Positions 23,669 to 36,875 of a stretch of DNA of 64,000 nt are shown here, in pieces. A program made the position numbers and the translations under genes. Under the pieces are notes generated by a model, which was given only the letters and a program-made list of their open reading frames with translations, was not told the DNA's origin and ran no database searches. The DNA is from Lanius collurio. Taxonomy: Eukaryota; Chordata; Aves; Passeriformes; Laniidae. The DNA is taken from positions 51,997,493-52,061,492 of the forward strand of contig JACBWW010000003.1 in assembly GCA_020086605.1 (NCBI GenBank), in the 5' to 3' direction. The stretch's first letter is position 1. Each line of letters begins with the position of its first letter.

Positions 23669-26600
23669 CCATTCAGGCCAGTTCTTGTCAAATATACTGA
23701 AAAAATTGCTTCCGAACAGCTTGAAAGAAAATTTCGGGGTCCATTGTTGATTGTTAAATCCTCATTGAAGAAAGTGTTTTGTGAAAGTTTTTAATTTCTC
23801 ATTTTTCCTTTTGTTTTAGCTATGGTGAATTTAAAAAGGGGGGGAATGAGAAAAAAGCCAAAAAAACAAAAACACCAAAAAGCCAGTATTTTTCCATGTA
23901 AACCCCCTATTTTCAAGCCACTCCAGTTCTTGCAATTTAGTTCATCTTATTAATGCTTCCATTGTGTTTTTCACAGCCTTTGGGGAAACATTTATTTTCC
24001 ATGTAGTATACAAAAAATCAAGTTCTTGGAGTCATTCTGGGCATCTCATGATAATTAGAAAACACCATGTCACCACTATGGACAGAAATCTTTTGAGTAC
24101 AGCTTTTGACTTTTAAACCTCATATTGACCACCCACTGCTGTCCTCGCAGACAGAGGCACTAGACATGCGCTGCAGGAAATTTTATCTGTCAAAAGAACA
24201 AACAAAAGAAAAATATTTTGTAGCTGCTGCACAGAATCAGAGCACTGTGAAGGAACAGTATAAAGTACAATGGAGATGAAGGGACAGCAGTTAGCTTCCC
24301 TTGCAATTTTTCTCTTTGCTCTTGTAATTAAGGTATTAAAAAGCATCAGCACAATCTTTCTTCCTCAGTATGAGCTAAAAAAAATATTTACACCAGTTGT
24401 GGGACCTTGAATTAGACACACTTTTTTGTCACAAAAATAGCTGAAGACCTTTAAATACCTAATCTTATTGATTATGAGAGTACAGATCATATAATGTTTA
24501 ATTTTGGGGATGGATTATATATTTTAGGTGTTGTCACAAGTGTTTCCCAGGAATTCTTGCAAAGCCAGTCATTCAGTCTCACGGTCTAGCACCTTTCTGT
24601 AATTTCCAAAATTTAAAAAAAACACACTCAGCCTCCTCTGGGCCTTTGGAGAAAAGCATGTTTTTCTGTCCTTTTGGAAGTCTGACCGTCTTGCTGATAG
24701 GAGGCTCCCATATGGCCTTGTGCTACAGACTGCCATCTTCCTCGCTCCCTGTCTGCCTCATACCAAAGACCAGGCCCTGCCTTATCCCAGCTCTCCCTGC
24801 CCAGTAACTGCACATGCAGCAACTCCCCTTCCTGCTGTGGGAGTTTCCTCACAGTTGGGTGTTTTCACTTCAGTGGTGTCCAAGGCAAGCTGGCAGCCTT
24901 CACCTCTGCTGCCCACAAACATCGCTCTAACTGAAGGTAACATTCTGCAAACTGAACAAAGAGGCAATACCATCCATCAGTCATAACATCACACCTTATT
25001 TGTTTAAAAATCTCAAACAGACACATCTTTTAAGACACTATTCCTTTGTACACACTCACATAGAGGTCTTCAGTGCTGGGTACAAAAACATGAGTTGGCA
25101 CATATGTCTAACTACAGAACTAATCCCACAGTTTGCAGCTCGGCTTCCTATTTCTAAATGCATCTGTCTAGTGACACTAATTCACATTTCTTGTTAGAGT
25201 GAGTTCCATTTTGTAATACCAGGGGTACTGTGAGTGCTCTTCTCCCCATTCCACTTCCTTCTACCTCTAAATTCTAACAGCAGTTTTCCTCTTACTTTGT
25301 ATGTCATATTTCTCCACATCCTTGCAGAGTGTGGGGACAAGGGTAAGAGTGTTCATAGTCTTGTTACACAATAGTTCATGGACTCTTGGGAGAACAGCTA
25401 CTATGCATGGCACAGTAAAATTATAGCCTGGTTGGTTGTGACCATGGAGGAGTATGAAAAAAAATATGTTTCCCAGAATTAAGTCTACCTCTTTATTTGT
25501 CTGTACATGCAGTGATTTTATGGAGCATTATTGGTTAATGCCAGTGAAACTGTTACCAGCAATTTATGATAAAGGGAAATCAGAGTTTTGGATGATTAGA
25601 GGTAGGGTTTCAAATTCCTTCATTGTTTTACTTTTCTTTGAATAGATTTTTTTTCTGTTTCAGAAGATTAGAAATCATACTTACAATTAGGTAATTCAAG
25701 AAAACACAATTCACTGTTGTTTTATCTCAACTACCAGAGGAAAATAATGCTACCCTTGTTACTTTTAATACATATTTTCCAAAGAAGTGAAATCCATCAC
25801 AATGCTATTATAGTGAAATGAAGGAATTCACTTATCACCATGGAGAAGGATGTGAATATGCTAGACAAAGGACATACATGCACACAGAAGATTAATCTGT
25901 CATTTAAATATAATAACTTCACAATAGTATAAGTTCAAAAAAAGATACAGTACATGGGTAGATTCAGTAATGAGATAGTGTTGGTCAACATGCTAGAAAA
26001 TCATCTTAGCAGCAGCTGTATTGTCAGTAAGGATTTTTAGGAAAACGTGATTGAAAAATAAAGTCTTAAGGATAATTTTAAATAGGACTATTAGATTTAT
26101 TTCTATTCATCTGATATAAATCTGCTAGACCTTACATAAATGCCTCAACAAAGCATTTACAAATCCTATAAGGAAATGAGAGATTAATTATTAAATTCAA
26201 AGGTATTTTCATTACCAAGAGAAAACATACTCTGGTAGAAAAAGTTCCATATATGTCCTAGAGGTGGTCAAGCTAAGATGTTGTTCCTGTGTGCCATTTA
26301 AATGGATTATGGATTTATGCTTTGCCTGGGAAAAAAAAAAAAAGGAAAAAGCATTAATGTTGATGAAGACAAAAAATAAATGTTAAATTTGCTGACATTG
26401 TTGCTGAATAGCATGCTCAGGATAACAAAGAGTTCTTTCTTGACATTTCAGTCTGTTAATGTGCATAAATTTAAATTTATTTTGACTAAGTATTTAAAGA
26501 ACATAAATCGAGATATTTAGTGCAATAACTACTGGTAAGCAGGATGGTGATCTGATTTATTTTTTTTTAATTGGAAATAACGGATTAAGGGGGTCATCTA

Positions 26601-26898
26601 AAAGGCTAATACTTATTCCAATGTATTTAGAAATTCCATGAAAAAACAATAATTTATCTTTGTATTTTTCCTTTTGCTTGTTCCAAAATTGTCCCTTTGA
26701 TTACCTTCTTAAATGTTTCCTAAACCAATGTTTGTACTGATTTTAAGAGATATTTGAATAAATTGCTTCATTCTCAAATCTCCCACTTGTAAGTTAGTGG
26801 CACACAACTACATGTAGAATTCAAGCTATTTTATTTTCCTTTTCCTTACTTGTTAATAGGATATCAGTAGCATGGCTGAAGCTGGAATTTTTTATACT
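23669..26898. other. Intergenic or intronic DNA, no gene seen
   Basis: AT-rich except for a more GC-rich island at about 24620-24960 with overlapping open frames on both strands. The island has no recognisable protein or repeat family. Homopolymer A runs occur near 26327-26345. Confidence 0.4.
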
Positions 26899-27036
26899 GT
26901 ATTATTAGTTCAGTTGGTTAGAGCCTGATGCCAGTAACATCAAGGTTGAGGGTTCAATCCCCATATGGGCCATTCACTTAAGAGCTGAACTTGATGATCC
27001 CTGTAGGTCCTTTCCAACTCAAATTATTCTGTAAAA
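26899..27036 (+). mobile_element. SINE with tRNA-Ile head and CR1-like tail (TguSINE1 type)
   Basis: Better preserved than the copy at 13433. A box TAGTTCAGTTGG (26906-26917), B box GGTTCAATCCC (26951-26961) and CCATATGGGCCA match a tRNA-Ile gene with a few changes. The body TCACTTAAGAGCTGAACTTG is almost the same as in the first copy, and the tail TTCCAACTCAAATTATTCTG resembles the CR1 3' end at 4258-4490. RNA polymerase III would start from the A and B boxes. The 5' acceptor stem is not conserved, so this is a SINE and not a tRNA gene. Supports a passerine host. Confidence 0.9.
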
Positions 27037-27883
27037 TATGCTATAGACAAATTAATTTTATTTCATCAAGGTACTGTTTTTCATGCTTGGTTAAAGTCAC
27101 AGAAAACTGTAAATTATTATGACATGGCTAAAATATATTGTGTCATTCATGGACTGGATATCTTGGTGTTTTCTTAAGATGCCCTCAGAATACTTCACAT
27201 GTACATTTTAGTATCACATTTGGTCTTCCTCAGGGTTCAAAGGATGTGTTATTCTAATGCATAGCTTATATTTATTTTTAGCCTATTTAAGTATCTTTTG
27301 TTTGAAAGATGCAGAACTTTCTATATGCATGCTTGATATATGATATAATCAGTTTTATCGGCTCCAGTCTTATTTGGTTCATTGCAAAAAGATGCTTCAC
27401 TGTTTCCTGCCAGTTACCGATACCAATAATTCCACTTCCTTTCATGACCTCATCAAAACATTTTCTGTTTTTAAAACTGTTGATGAAAGACCTTCCCATG
27501 ATGACCTTTCACATCAGTTGGTCTTAGACAAAATACTCCCACTATTTTTAGGAGAAGGTGAAACAATTCATCCTACTACATAGCAGATGATTTGTTTAGC
27601 TGTTTACTTGCAATGAAAAATCATCATCTACTGTCGTGAAATAGACATTAGATTATGAGTTAGTAAAACACAGTTATGGGATAATAAATACTCACTTTCT
27701 CCATGTTATAACATCTTGGAGACCTTTGGGGAAGTAATTTGGACAATAGATACAGTAATTTTGTTAAGAATAACTTTCAAGCAATAAGTACCAAAAAGTA
27801 AGTTACCCATATCTCAAAAATAACTCCTAAATTTAAAACAATATATATACTTACACATGCACATTCTAAGCCATGAGCTGAAA

Positions 27884-27887
<4 letters not shown>
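27037..27887. other. Intergenic or intronic DNA, no gene seen
   Basis: AT-rich sequence; the overlapping short frames at 27287-27583 lie on both strands and have no recognisable domain. Confidence 0.45.

Positions 27888-27960
<73 letters not shown>
27888..27960. repeat. Compound microsatellite (AT)n then (GT)20
   Basis: About 15 AT units are followed, after GC, by 20 perfect GT units (27921-27960). The histidine/threonine-rich and tyrosine/isoleucine-rich open frames on the - strand are translations of this repeat, not genes. Confidence 0.97.
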
Positions 27961-27962
<2 letters not shown>

Positions 27963-30900
27963 TAGAGAATATGCAAATAATTTGAGACAAACACAGTGCT
28001 GAGAATCTGTTATGAGAAAATTGCATTTCTTCCTTTGTGTTAATTGGTCCAGAGGCCAGGGCAAGAAATACTCTGTTTCGAGGAGTTTCATCCACTCATA
28101 CTGTCAGGAAAATTGTGACAGCAAAAAAGACCACCTGTGTTTTTGCTGACTTATGCTTTTACTGGAAAATAAATGTCAACGTAAAACATCTGGGATCCAT
28201 ATTAAAAGCCTTCCAACACTACTTTTTCTTCACACATTCAGAAGTTTACTACCTTTCCTAAGGCGAACAGTAATTTGACCAAGAAAAGATTTAGTGTTAG
28301 ATAAAAGCTGAAGCACTCTTTGATACTAATGTCTCTTTTCAAAGATCTGCATCTGATCTGTGTCCATGGATCAAGCCATCTCATGAAAACTATAGTCCTG
28401 ATGAAAAATAAAGGGATGACTGATGAATGAGACACATTCAGAGAAGATGGAGTCTAGATAATAAGATCCACTTATACAAAACTATGCACTTAAGAAGGAA
28501 CTGAGAACTTTATTTCTGTATTTCAGACTTCATAAATAAATTTATTAATCCATATCATGGCATCATTTAAGGGGGGTTTTGGGACTCTTTCCCTAGACAG
28601 GACAATCAACAAATTTCTTTAATCTGTTTAGATTGTGGCCTGAATTTGGGAACGTTTAGACTCTGTAGTGTTTGGGGCCAGAGTGATGAAATTATTTTAA
28701 AAATGCAACAGATAGACAGAACAAAAGGAAAATATTTTACTGTGTCTGAAGTGCCACTGTGTCATCCCAGGAAATGCTTGTGTCAGTCTCTGACAGCAAC
28801 TTTCAAACTCTACTGTGCTCTGGAGTTTTCAGGTTTTAAGGAAATATTAGCTAAGCCTCAAGTTTAAAAATGGGCAACCTATTTCCCAAACTACCTAATT
28901 TTCATTGATTAATTGTAGGAGCAAATCACATAAGCACATTCTAAAATTGCACATTCACACATGTTGCATTTTGCATACAATTTAAACCAGCTGGTGTATG
29001 ATTTTTCCATTAAAATGGCAGTGGATTTTAAAATATGTTTCTCTTTTCTTCATTCCAAAGAAAATCTTTAAAAGCTAAAAAGACCATTATGCCCAATCCC
29101 AAAGGGAGATGTGTCAGATCAGTGAAATTATACTGCAAGCTTTATGTGGTAGAAATTCTGAGCAGCAGAATCAGTAAAAAGTGAAGAAGATTTTTATAAC
29201 TTTTTGAAAATGCATGGAATTCATGTGTTGGACTGCACTTGGCTTTCCATCTGAGAAATTCAAGGTGCAGTCTGAGTTTTAATTTTCCTACCCATTTAGG
29301 TAGGATGTGTTGCCCTGAAGTACAAAATTCTGAAATGAAACTGTACTCTCCTTACTACTGTAAGAATCTGGGTCCATCTCTGAACAGCATGTTTGTCAGG
29401 CAACCTTATGCATTCAGCATTGCAAATAGAATTGATGACCTTCAGCCTCAGGAGTGCAGACTTCTTCTACCTGCTAACCCAAAGCAGTAACTTAGGAAGT
29501 AAAAAACACTTTTCAGTGACTGAAACATGTAGCATTATTCAGAACCAAACCACAGAATAACACAAAAAATAGAGAAGAGAGAATGTCTAACTCAAGGTAA
29601 CTGCATTAAAATTCCAGATCTCTCTGGTCCTTATCCGACACCTACTGGAATATTCTAAACCCTGCTCATATCCTTTTTGCTGCCATGGTCTTCAGACTGT
29701 GAATTTGTGCAGTCAGAAGGCCATGCAGATGTAAATGTATTTTAGCAGTACTCAAATAAGCAACTTTCATGGAAAACAAAGATATAGAAAAAGTGCTTGT
29801 GAGAAAAACTAAATTGAGTTGTTCTTGGTTGGAAAAAACAGCATACAATTCGTCACTTCTCTGAGGCTCTCTTAGCAGGGGAATGGAAACAATATGTAAA
29901 CAATGGCAAATTTTGTTTGGTTGGGTTTTTTTTTTAAGCAGTCTGTGATATTCCCTAAGTGGACCATGTACAAGGCTCATAAGCAACCAAAATAGGGACA
30001 AACAAAAGCTGTGCAGTCTTCCGGCACTTTTCATCTTCTAGTAGTCAGAGGAAGTGCCTTACAGACAAACACAACTGGGTCCCAAATGAACAGATTCAGT
30101 TTTTCAGGGAATAGCAGTTCAATATTCTGTTTTACTTTTGGGATAAACTGGAAGAAAATTTTTATTTTTTTGTGCCTACCTTGGCCTTCAATCCTTATTC
30201 ATGCATGCACCTTTTTATTTTTTTCTCTGAAAAGTTGTTCTTCAAAAGCTGCAGAGATCATGCACTTCAAAGCAGCTGGGTGATTCAGCTGATGCTGGGC
30301 ACAGTCATCTGCTTAGACAGACTGCACCATGACTCATAGACGGATTCAGGAGACCTACCTTTAATCCCTAGCTTTCTAAAGAGATTCTGGCAACATATTG
30401 CTATGTGCCTCAGTTTCCACAACTATCAAATGAAAATAATAAGTATTTACTGTATAGCTGCATAATGTTAATGAATTAGAGTGTGAAAGCCATGATATTA
30501 TCAGGTATCTAAAGTGAAGGTTTGTACAGTGACATGAACATAGAATTACAATTTCATACACTGTAATGTCCAATGCTAGGTCAAGCTGGTGCTGACAAAA
30601 TTGTTTTCTGTGTTCTTGGACATGAAAGTACAATTAAGAACAGAAGCAATAAAAATGCACTGAAGTAGAACAAAAAGTTCTGTGTTAAAAATCAAGCCAA
30701 ACATTTTTACTTGCATCTAAAGCATCTTTTAAAAATTAACATAAAATTGAAAGCTAAGACTTATAATTTTACTGAAAAATCATGCTAATCACTAGCAACC
30801 TGGAATGAAAGTTGGAGAATAAATCAATTTGTCAGCCAGGTGGCCTTTAGTGTGTTTTCCTGAGGCCAAGGATGCATATGGCTTGGAGCAATCCATTTTG

Positions 30901-31140
30901 TCTGTAACCCAGCCCACTGAAGCAGAGCTGCAGTCTGAGTATCAACAAGGTCATCAGAGGTTATTTGTCACTCTTTCCTAACGAGCTGTTCAGATGTTTC
31001 GTCATTCATATGTGGTGTAAGTACTGAATCAGGCCTCCAGGATCACAGTTTGATATAAATGATAGTGTCACCTGGGCTGAAATGCCTTGACCATCTGTAC
31101 ACCTTTCTCATGGTCATTCCCAATTCCTTGGCATGAACAC

Positions 31141-31164
31141 AACTGGCATAGGCTTATGCCAGTT
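31141..31164. repeat. Perfect 10-bp inverted repeat, 4-base loop
   Basis: AACTGGCATA and TATGCCAGTT flank the loop GGCT. A compact hairpin without gene context. Confidence 0.8.
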
Positions 31165-31584
31165 CACCAACTACATCTTCTCAGGGGAGAAATATTGTTA
31201 CTCCACAACTCATCATCTTACACAGAAGCTGTGCTGGTTTTGCCAGTTTGGAGGAAAACTCCAACTCTACTTTCAAGCTGAAATCCATCCTCTAAAATAC
31301 ACAAGTATAGCTATAATGAAAGTATCTTTTAAAATCTCAGTGTTGTTCTAAATCAGTCAAACAAATTAGTGACATAAACATCAAAATTTTACTTTGTATA
31401 CACATATGAGCATATTCCTGATAACTCATATGTTTTGTTATGCATAACTGTACTTCAGATTGGAAAGATGCCAGTTAAATTTAAGGAATGCCGAAGTTTA
31501 AGTTGCCCAAAAAAACTTCAGTTCTCCTCCTAGTATATTTGCATATTATGAAACAGTTAATTACATAATTATGTACTTGTTTGG

Positions 31585-31600
31585 TTTTTTTTTTTTTTTT
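31585..31600. repeat. Poly(T) run, 16 bases
   Basis: Sixteen consecutive T; mononucleotide microsatellite. Confidence 0.9.
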
Positions 31601-34600
31601 CTCCATTGCCCCTTTATCTCCCCTCAGAAAAAGCTGAACTTCCTTTTTATGTTCTTCAGTCTATTTGTGACTCCAGGCATTATTTTATTTCACTGTCCAC
31701 TCATATGTGAAGATATATTGAGATTAAACTAAAAGTAGTAACTCTTCAATTGCCAAGGTACTGTAAGGTAAATACTCTGTTTTTTCAAAGTAATTCAAAT
31801 TCTATGTAAGTCTTTCTTTAAAGATTCTCTATAAACTTACATACAGCTTTGAATGTTCAGTACTTCTGCCCAAGTGTTTCAAGTTGAAACAACTAGCAGT
31901 GAAGAGCTAGATTCACAAAAAGATTACGGTGCACTGACATTTACCACTTAAAGCAACCAGCACAAATCACTGCTCAGCTGCTGCTTAGTTTTGTTGTACT
32001 TACATTAAAGCATGTATGAAATTTTTGAAAGAGCTGTAACCTGATATTCCTCATTCAGTAAGGGGTGCAACCTGAGCAAAACATAGTGTTGTTTTAATGA
32101 CCATTTCCAGATTTACCATTGAACAACCAGAAACTTTAAAAAAAAATAATTAACTCCTTCTGTGCATGCAGTTTTCTTCTCAATGACATATATTTTCCAT
32201 TCCACTTAGAACTTGCAGTCAGTACCCAGTCCATGGCAGACTGAAGCTGTCAGGGAGAATTATTTCTAAAACCTAGGAAATGGATTTAGTGTCATTTATT
32301 TAGGATCAAAGTGATGTGAAGCCTAAGAACATGTGTGAATCCTCAGAAAGCAGTAGGAATGGAAGAACAGGTGAGTGGGATGAGATGTGATTACATAAAA
32401 ATTGGTCCATGTGTAGCTTTTTATTTACTGTTTATGGGTATTTAAGGTTTTTATCTGATTAAGCAACACATTAACTTTTGAAATGTTTCTTGATCATTCG
32501 TCCACTACAGTTACACAAATTAATATACATATTAACCTACTTGCCACAGAAACCATGAACCAAACACCAGTGACATTCTGAAAAAAATTTATTGACCATT
32601 TATTGGAGAAAATACACTGATGTAAATGAAAGAAAATGAAACTTATTTATAAGCAGCACATTCTGTGGAAGATAGAAAGTTTACAGAATTATAATTTTAT
32701 CAAGCTCTATTTTTATGAAAATTAAAATTGGCAACAGAATATCTTAGAGGACCAGGGGAGTCTGATTCTCCAGTATAATCCTTTAAACTTGAACAGTGAG
32801 TAACTTTTACATTTGTTCCTAATGCGTGTAACATGAAGCCATGCTAGATTGGTTTAATTAGAGCATCTAAGGCCAAAAGCGTCTCTCTTGGGGTAAGTAG
32901 CATACCTAAACCTGCCAGCTAGCTGCACAAAGATGAGTACCTCAAAGCCCTGCCTCAGGCCCCTAATCGACCTCTAGGGGCAGAGTTGGCTGCCCGAAAC
33001 AGTGCCATTGAAGCCAGACTGCTGAACAGAACATTCTCAAGCAGAGCTTTAAGAATAACCATTCAAAGTGAATTAGGCAGCCACCTCTGGCTGTAGGAAG
33101 CCAATCCATTCCATTTTCAATTCACAGCTACAAAAACTCTCACTAAGCCATACACAGGCATCCTGTAAAATACGTCAACAGCTCTTGAAGAAGGTGTTCC
33201 TTTTATATTCAGCAGCTTGTAGCTGGCATATGGGGTGAAATCTTTCTTCTGTTCTCAGAAGGTTTATCCTATACCTCACTGTCCTTTGATACATACTCCA
33301 GTGGCTGGCTGTAGAGTATTTCTTGATATAACTCTATTACTTCTATCCTTTTTGTTCAGTCAATCCAATTGCAAATGTAGTTGAAGACTCAGAATGCTAA
33401 AGAGGAAGAAGAAGAGAGTGCTCAGGAGTGGAGGAATCCACTATCAGCTCACATCATGTTTTAATAAACTAACCACTGTCTTCACAGCAGATCCCAAGCA
33501 GATCCCACAATGAAACAGTAAAAAAAAATTCAAATTTGTAAATCTATAGGTCTGAAATATAAACAAGGTACCTAAAGGGCAAAACAATCTGTGTGTGAGC
33601 AATTCTTGGAACATCCACAAGAAGCCCTTTAAGTACCTAGATGAGTATCAAGAAGCTTTTATTCCTAAATAATGGAAGGACCTTCAAGGTTAGGCAGTGA
33701 GAAACTGAACTGGATCTTGGACTTTGATGCTACTTTAAGTGCCAAAGTATTTTTGTGGGGCCAACTCAGAGCATTCAGCTATGCTGAGTTTACACTTGTC
33801 ACAGCTGAGAGGAAAGAGTAGCTTCCAAACCAACTTTATACCTCTCTTATTCCTGGGAGCAGTAATGTGCCAAACCACCCACTGGCACAAATAAATCAAA
33901 ATCTCAAAAGCTAGCAGGTGGAATTATGGGTAAATGACATGCAAATAAGGCTGATCAGAACTGGCTTTTCTTCTTTCCTCCAGAAAGAAAACAGAGTATT
34001 CTTTCCTCAAGGCTTTCTGGCTAAGAATCATACAAAAGATAGTCAAGTGTCTATAATCTTTTACTATTAACTGGGCTAGACTGTGCAAAACTTGCTTCTG
34101 TGGTTGAATACTTATTCACAGTAGTCATTGAGTTTTTTGTTAGGTTGTTTTGTTGTTGGGGTTGGGGTTTTTTTCTCCTATTTAAACTGGTAGCTTGATA
34201 ATATTTTATTTATATGAATAAAGACTGAGCAATCAAGCCAAATCCATATTTTAGCTACACAAAAATACAGGCTTGTAATTTTCTCTTGTTCATATCTTTT
34301 GTGTTGAGAATGAGCTTGATCTCATTCCAACCTCTAAACAGTCTAAGAGTTCACAGAAGAAATGAGTCTCAAAAATGTCAAGAACAATATAAATTTGTGA
34401 AAGTATTTTCACCTAAAAGGCATTCCTGCAGGTCCAAATCTCATGCAATCTGCATCTTCCAGTTAAAAAGTTTGACCCAGAAGCAACACCTAAGTATCCC
34501 AGAGCAGTTTATTCTGGATTTTAGCCATCTTTGTTGGGAAGCTTGTAATACACAAAATAGTTCTTAGGGTCCCCAGATTTCTAAGGTGTTTGACTCATGA

Positions 34601-35196
34601 AAGGATGCATGGTGAATACCATATCATCATTTATCTCAAAAGAAGCCGTTAGTTTTTTCCAGCTTAAGTCTCAAATATTGGTGAGTAAATAAGATATTTT
34701 TTTCAAAAGTAAATTAGCTATGGCAGTTGGAGAACTAGAAACCCCTAGTTCTGACAGAGAAACAGTATCAGGCTATGCTTTCTTCTGCTTTGACTAAAGA
34801 AATCTAGCCTTGCCTATACACCTTCCCATCTACTCCAACAGCATTTTCAAATACTGGAGTTATGCAGCAGGCAAATCACAGATACTTTTGCCTTTTCTTA
34901 CCCAAGGGATTGTATTGTATACTCTTTGAAATATAAAGCATTTTGTGGAGAAATAACCCCAGTTTTCTAGATGAAAGAGGATATAATTTCACTAGTTAAC
35001 TAGTTTTAGTTGACTATCTAGGAAATTGCTCTGGATTTCAATAGTCATCTGCTTATATTTGCTGTTCATTTTATTCAAATATAAACTATTCCTCTCCATC
35101 ATACAGAAAGACTTTACAATTGCACTCTAAATCAAGACATTCTCTATATGTTACCAGACATTATGATGACAAAAGACAAGAAGGACACATTTTTTG

Positions 35197-35212
35197 AAAA
35201 AAAAAAAAAAAA
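35197..35212. repeat. Poly(A) run, 16 bases
   Basis: Sixteen consecutive A after TTTTTTG; no AATAAA upstream, so a mononucleotide microsatellite. Confidence 0.9.
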
Positions 35213-36833
35213 CAAACTGACTAAAAAATCTTTTTTCATATCCCACATAGCAAACAAGTTTTTCTCTCTACTCTCCTTTTCTGTAGCATCACTGATAGAA
35301 GATAGCTGCGTTGGAACCATAGCAGTTATAAGAATTAGCTGGTTTACCTGCATGGATTTGCAGATTTCTGTTGGTAGTTTTTTTGGGCGGGGGTTTTGTT
35401 GGTTCATTGGTTCATTGGTTTGGGGATTTTCGGGTTTTTTTTAAATGTGTCTGCCTGCCTATTATTAACTGAATCACCCAACAGATAGTTGAATCACCAG
35501 AAAGAGTTTACTGTTTTCAGTACATTCATTTGATGATATATTAATCATTATCGAGCTATGAAGTCTTATAGCAGAGGTACAGTGTCTTTGGCTTTCTTGT
35601 CCAGCTCTCTTTCTTCTGCAAGAGAGTTTAAGATCATGATGTCATGCTTGAATATAACAGTCAAATAATGGAAAATATCCAAATTATACAATAGCTCTAG
35701 CTAAGCAAAAAAATGAAATTTTCTGAAGCAAGGAGTGAACTTCTTCAGCCAGAAGGAAGCACTTTATTCCTTCCTTGACTGGACCTGTCATTTTCCGGTC
35801 ACACCAGTATTTTTTAAAGTCTCAGAGCTGGCACATACCAGTATAAAGGAAAATCAGAAGAGGTAAAAACTGTCAGAATTCTGGGGTTTGTGTAAGATTC
35901 AGAAATAGAAGTTTGCTTTTCTATTTCTTTTTAAAGAAGACCAGTCACATGGAAGACTATTTTTCTCTCTGCTTTTCATAGGCCACTAAACTTGTAATCA
36001 GCATATTGTTACTTTTGTTACCAAATCAAAACTGATTTCTTTTTGAAAGGGTGCATTTTCTTTAGGGAGCCTTGCATCAGAACAGGGGATTGATTTTAGT
36101 TATGATGCAAAGTCATTACTGGTTTATTTCCTTTGAATCTAAAACAACATTGAAATTTAAGCCTATATATCTTTAAATTCAGTGCATTAGTCATAAAATT
36201 TTCTTGTATTCTTTATTGCATTCTAAATGTCAATTCACTTCTTGTTGCTTTGAAATCTATGTGCTATTTTTGAGAAATACCAGAATTTTATAGTAGCTTG
36301 TCAACAGTAATTGCCAAAAATTGGGAGACAATACTAATGTGCCTCCCATTCGTCTTTAGCAACAAAATAAACAAAAATAGCAAGACCAACTGAGTAGATG
36401 AAAAACTAGAAAACCTCCTGAAAACAATGGGAGGCAGCAGGATTCCAGAATGCAGTTGGTTTCAGCCAAGAATATCATTTCCTTTTTTTGCATAAAGGAA
36501 TATGGTAAAAACTCAGAGTACAATGAAACAAACTGGGAAATGGTGAAATGGTGCAACAGACCTCCCACATGGATCAGAGCGCATAGCCCAAGTGGAAAGC
36601 AACAACAGTTATCACAAACAGAGCAACCACATGAAATGGAAAATGTTACATCCACCAAATGACATCCTGCCCATGATGAATTTGATCACCTGTAAAAAAA
36701 AAAGCTAACATCCTTTTTAATTTGAAGGAAAAAAAAAGCAAGAATTTAAACATATGAGCATTTAATTTGGAAACACTTTTTTTTTATGACCAGAAGTTTC
36801 TAGATTTTTTTTACTACCCATATTTAACAAGTT

Positions 36834-36875
36834 TTGATCATATTCCCTGAATATTTGATCATATTTCCTGCAATA
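36834..36875. repeat. 21-bp tandem duplication, two copies
   Basis: TTGATCATATTCCCTGAATAT is followed directly by TTGATCATATTTCCTGCAATA in abbreviated match: the first nine bases and several later ones agree. A small local duplication. Confidence 0.7.

Noticed and set aside
26899..26975. A functional tRNA-Ile gene
   Set aside because: The acceptor stem is not conserved and a CR1-like tail follows; this is the head of a SINE.
27777..28095. Histidine-threonine repeat open frames on the - strand
   Set aside because: Translations of the (GT)n and (AT)n microsatellite.
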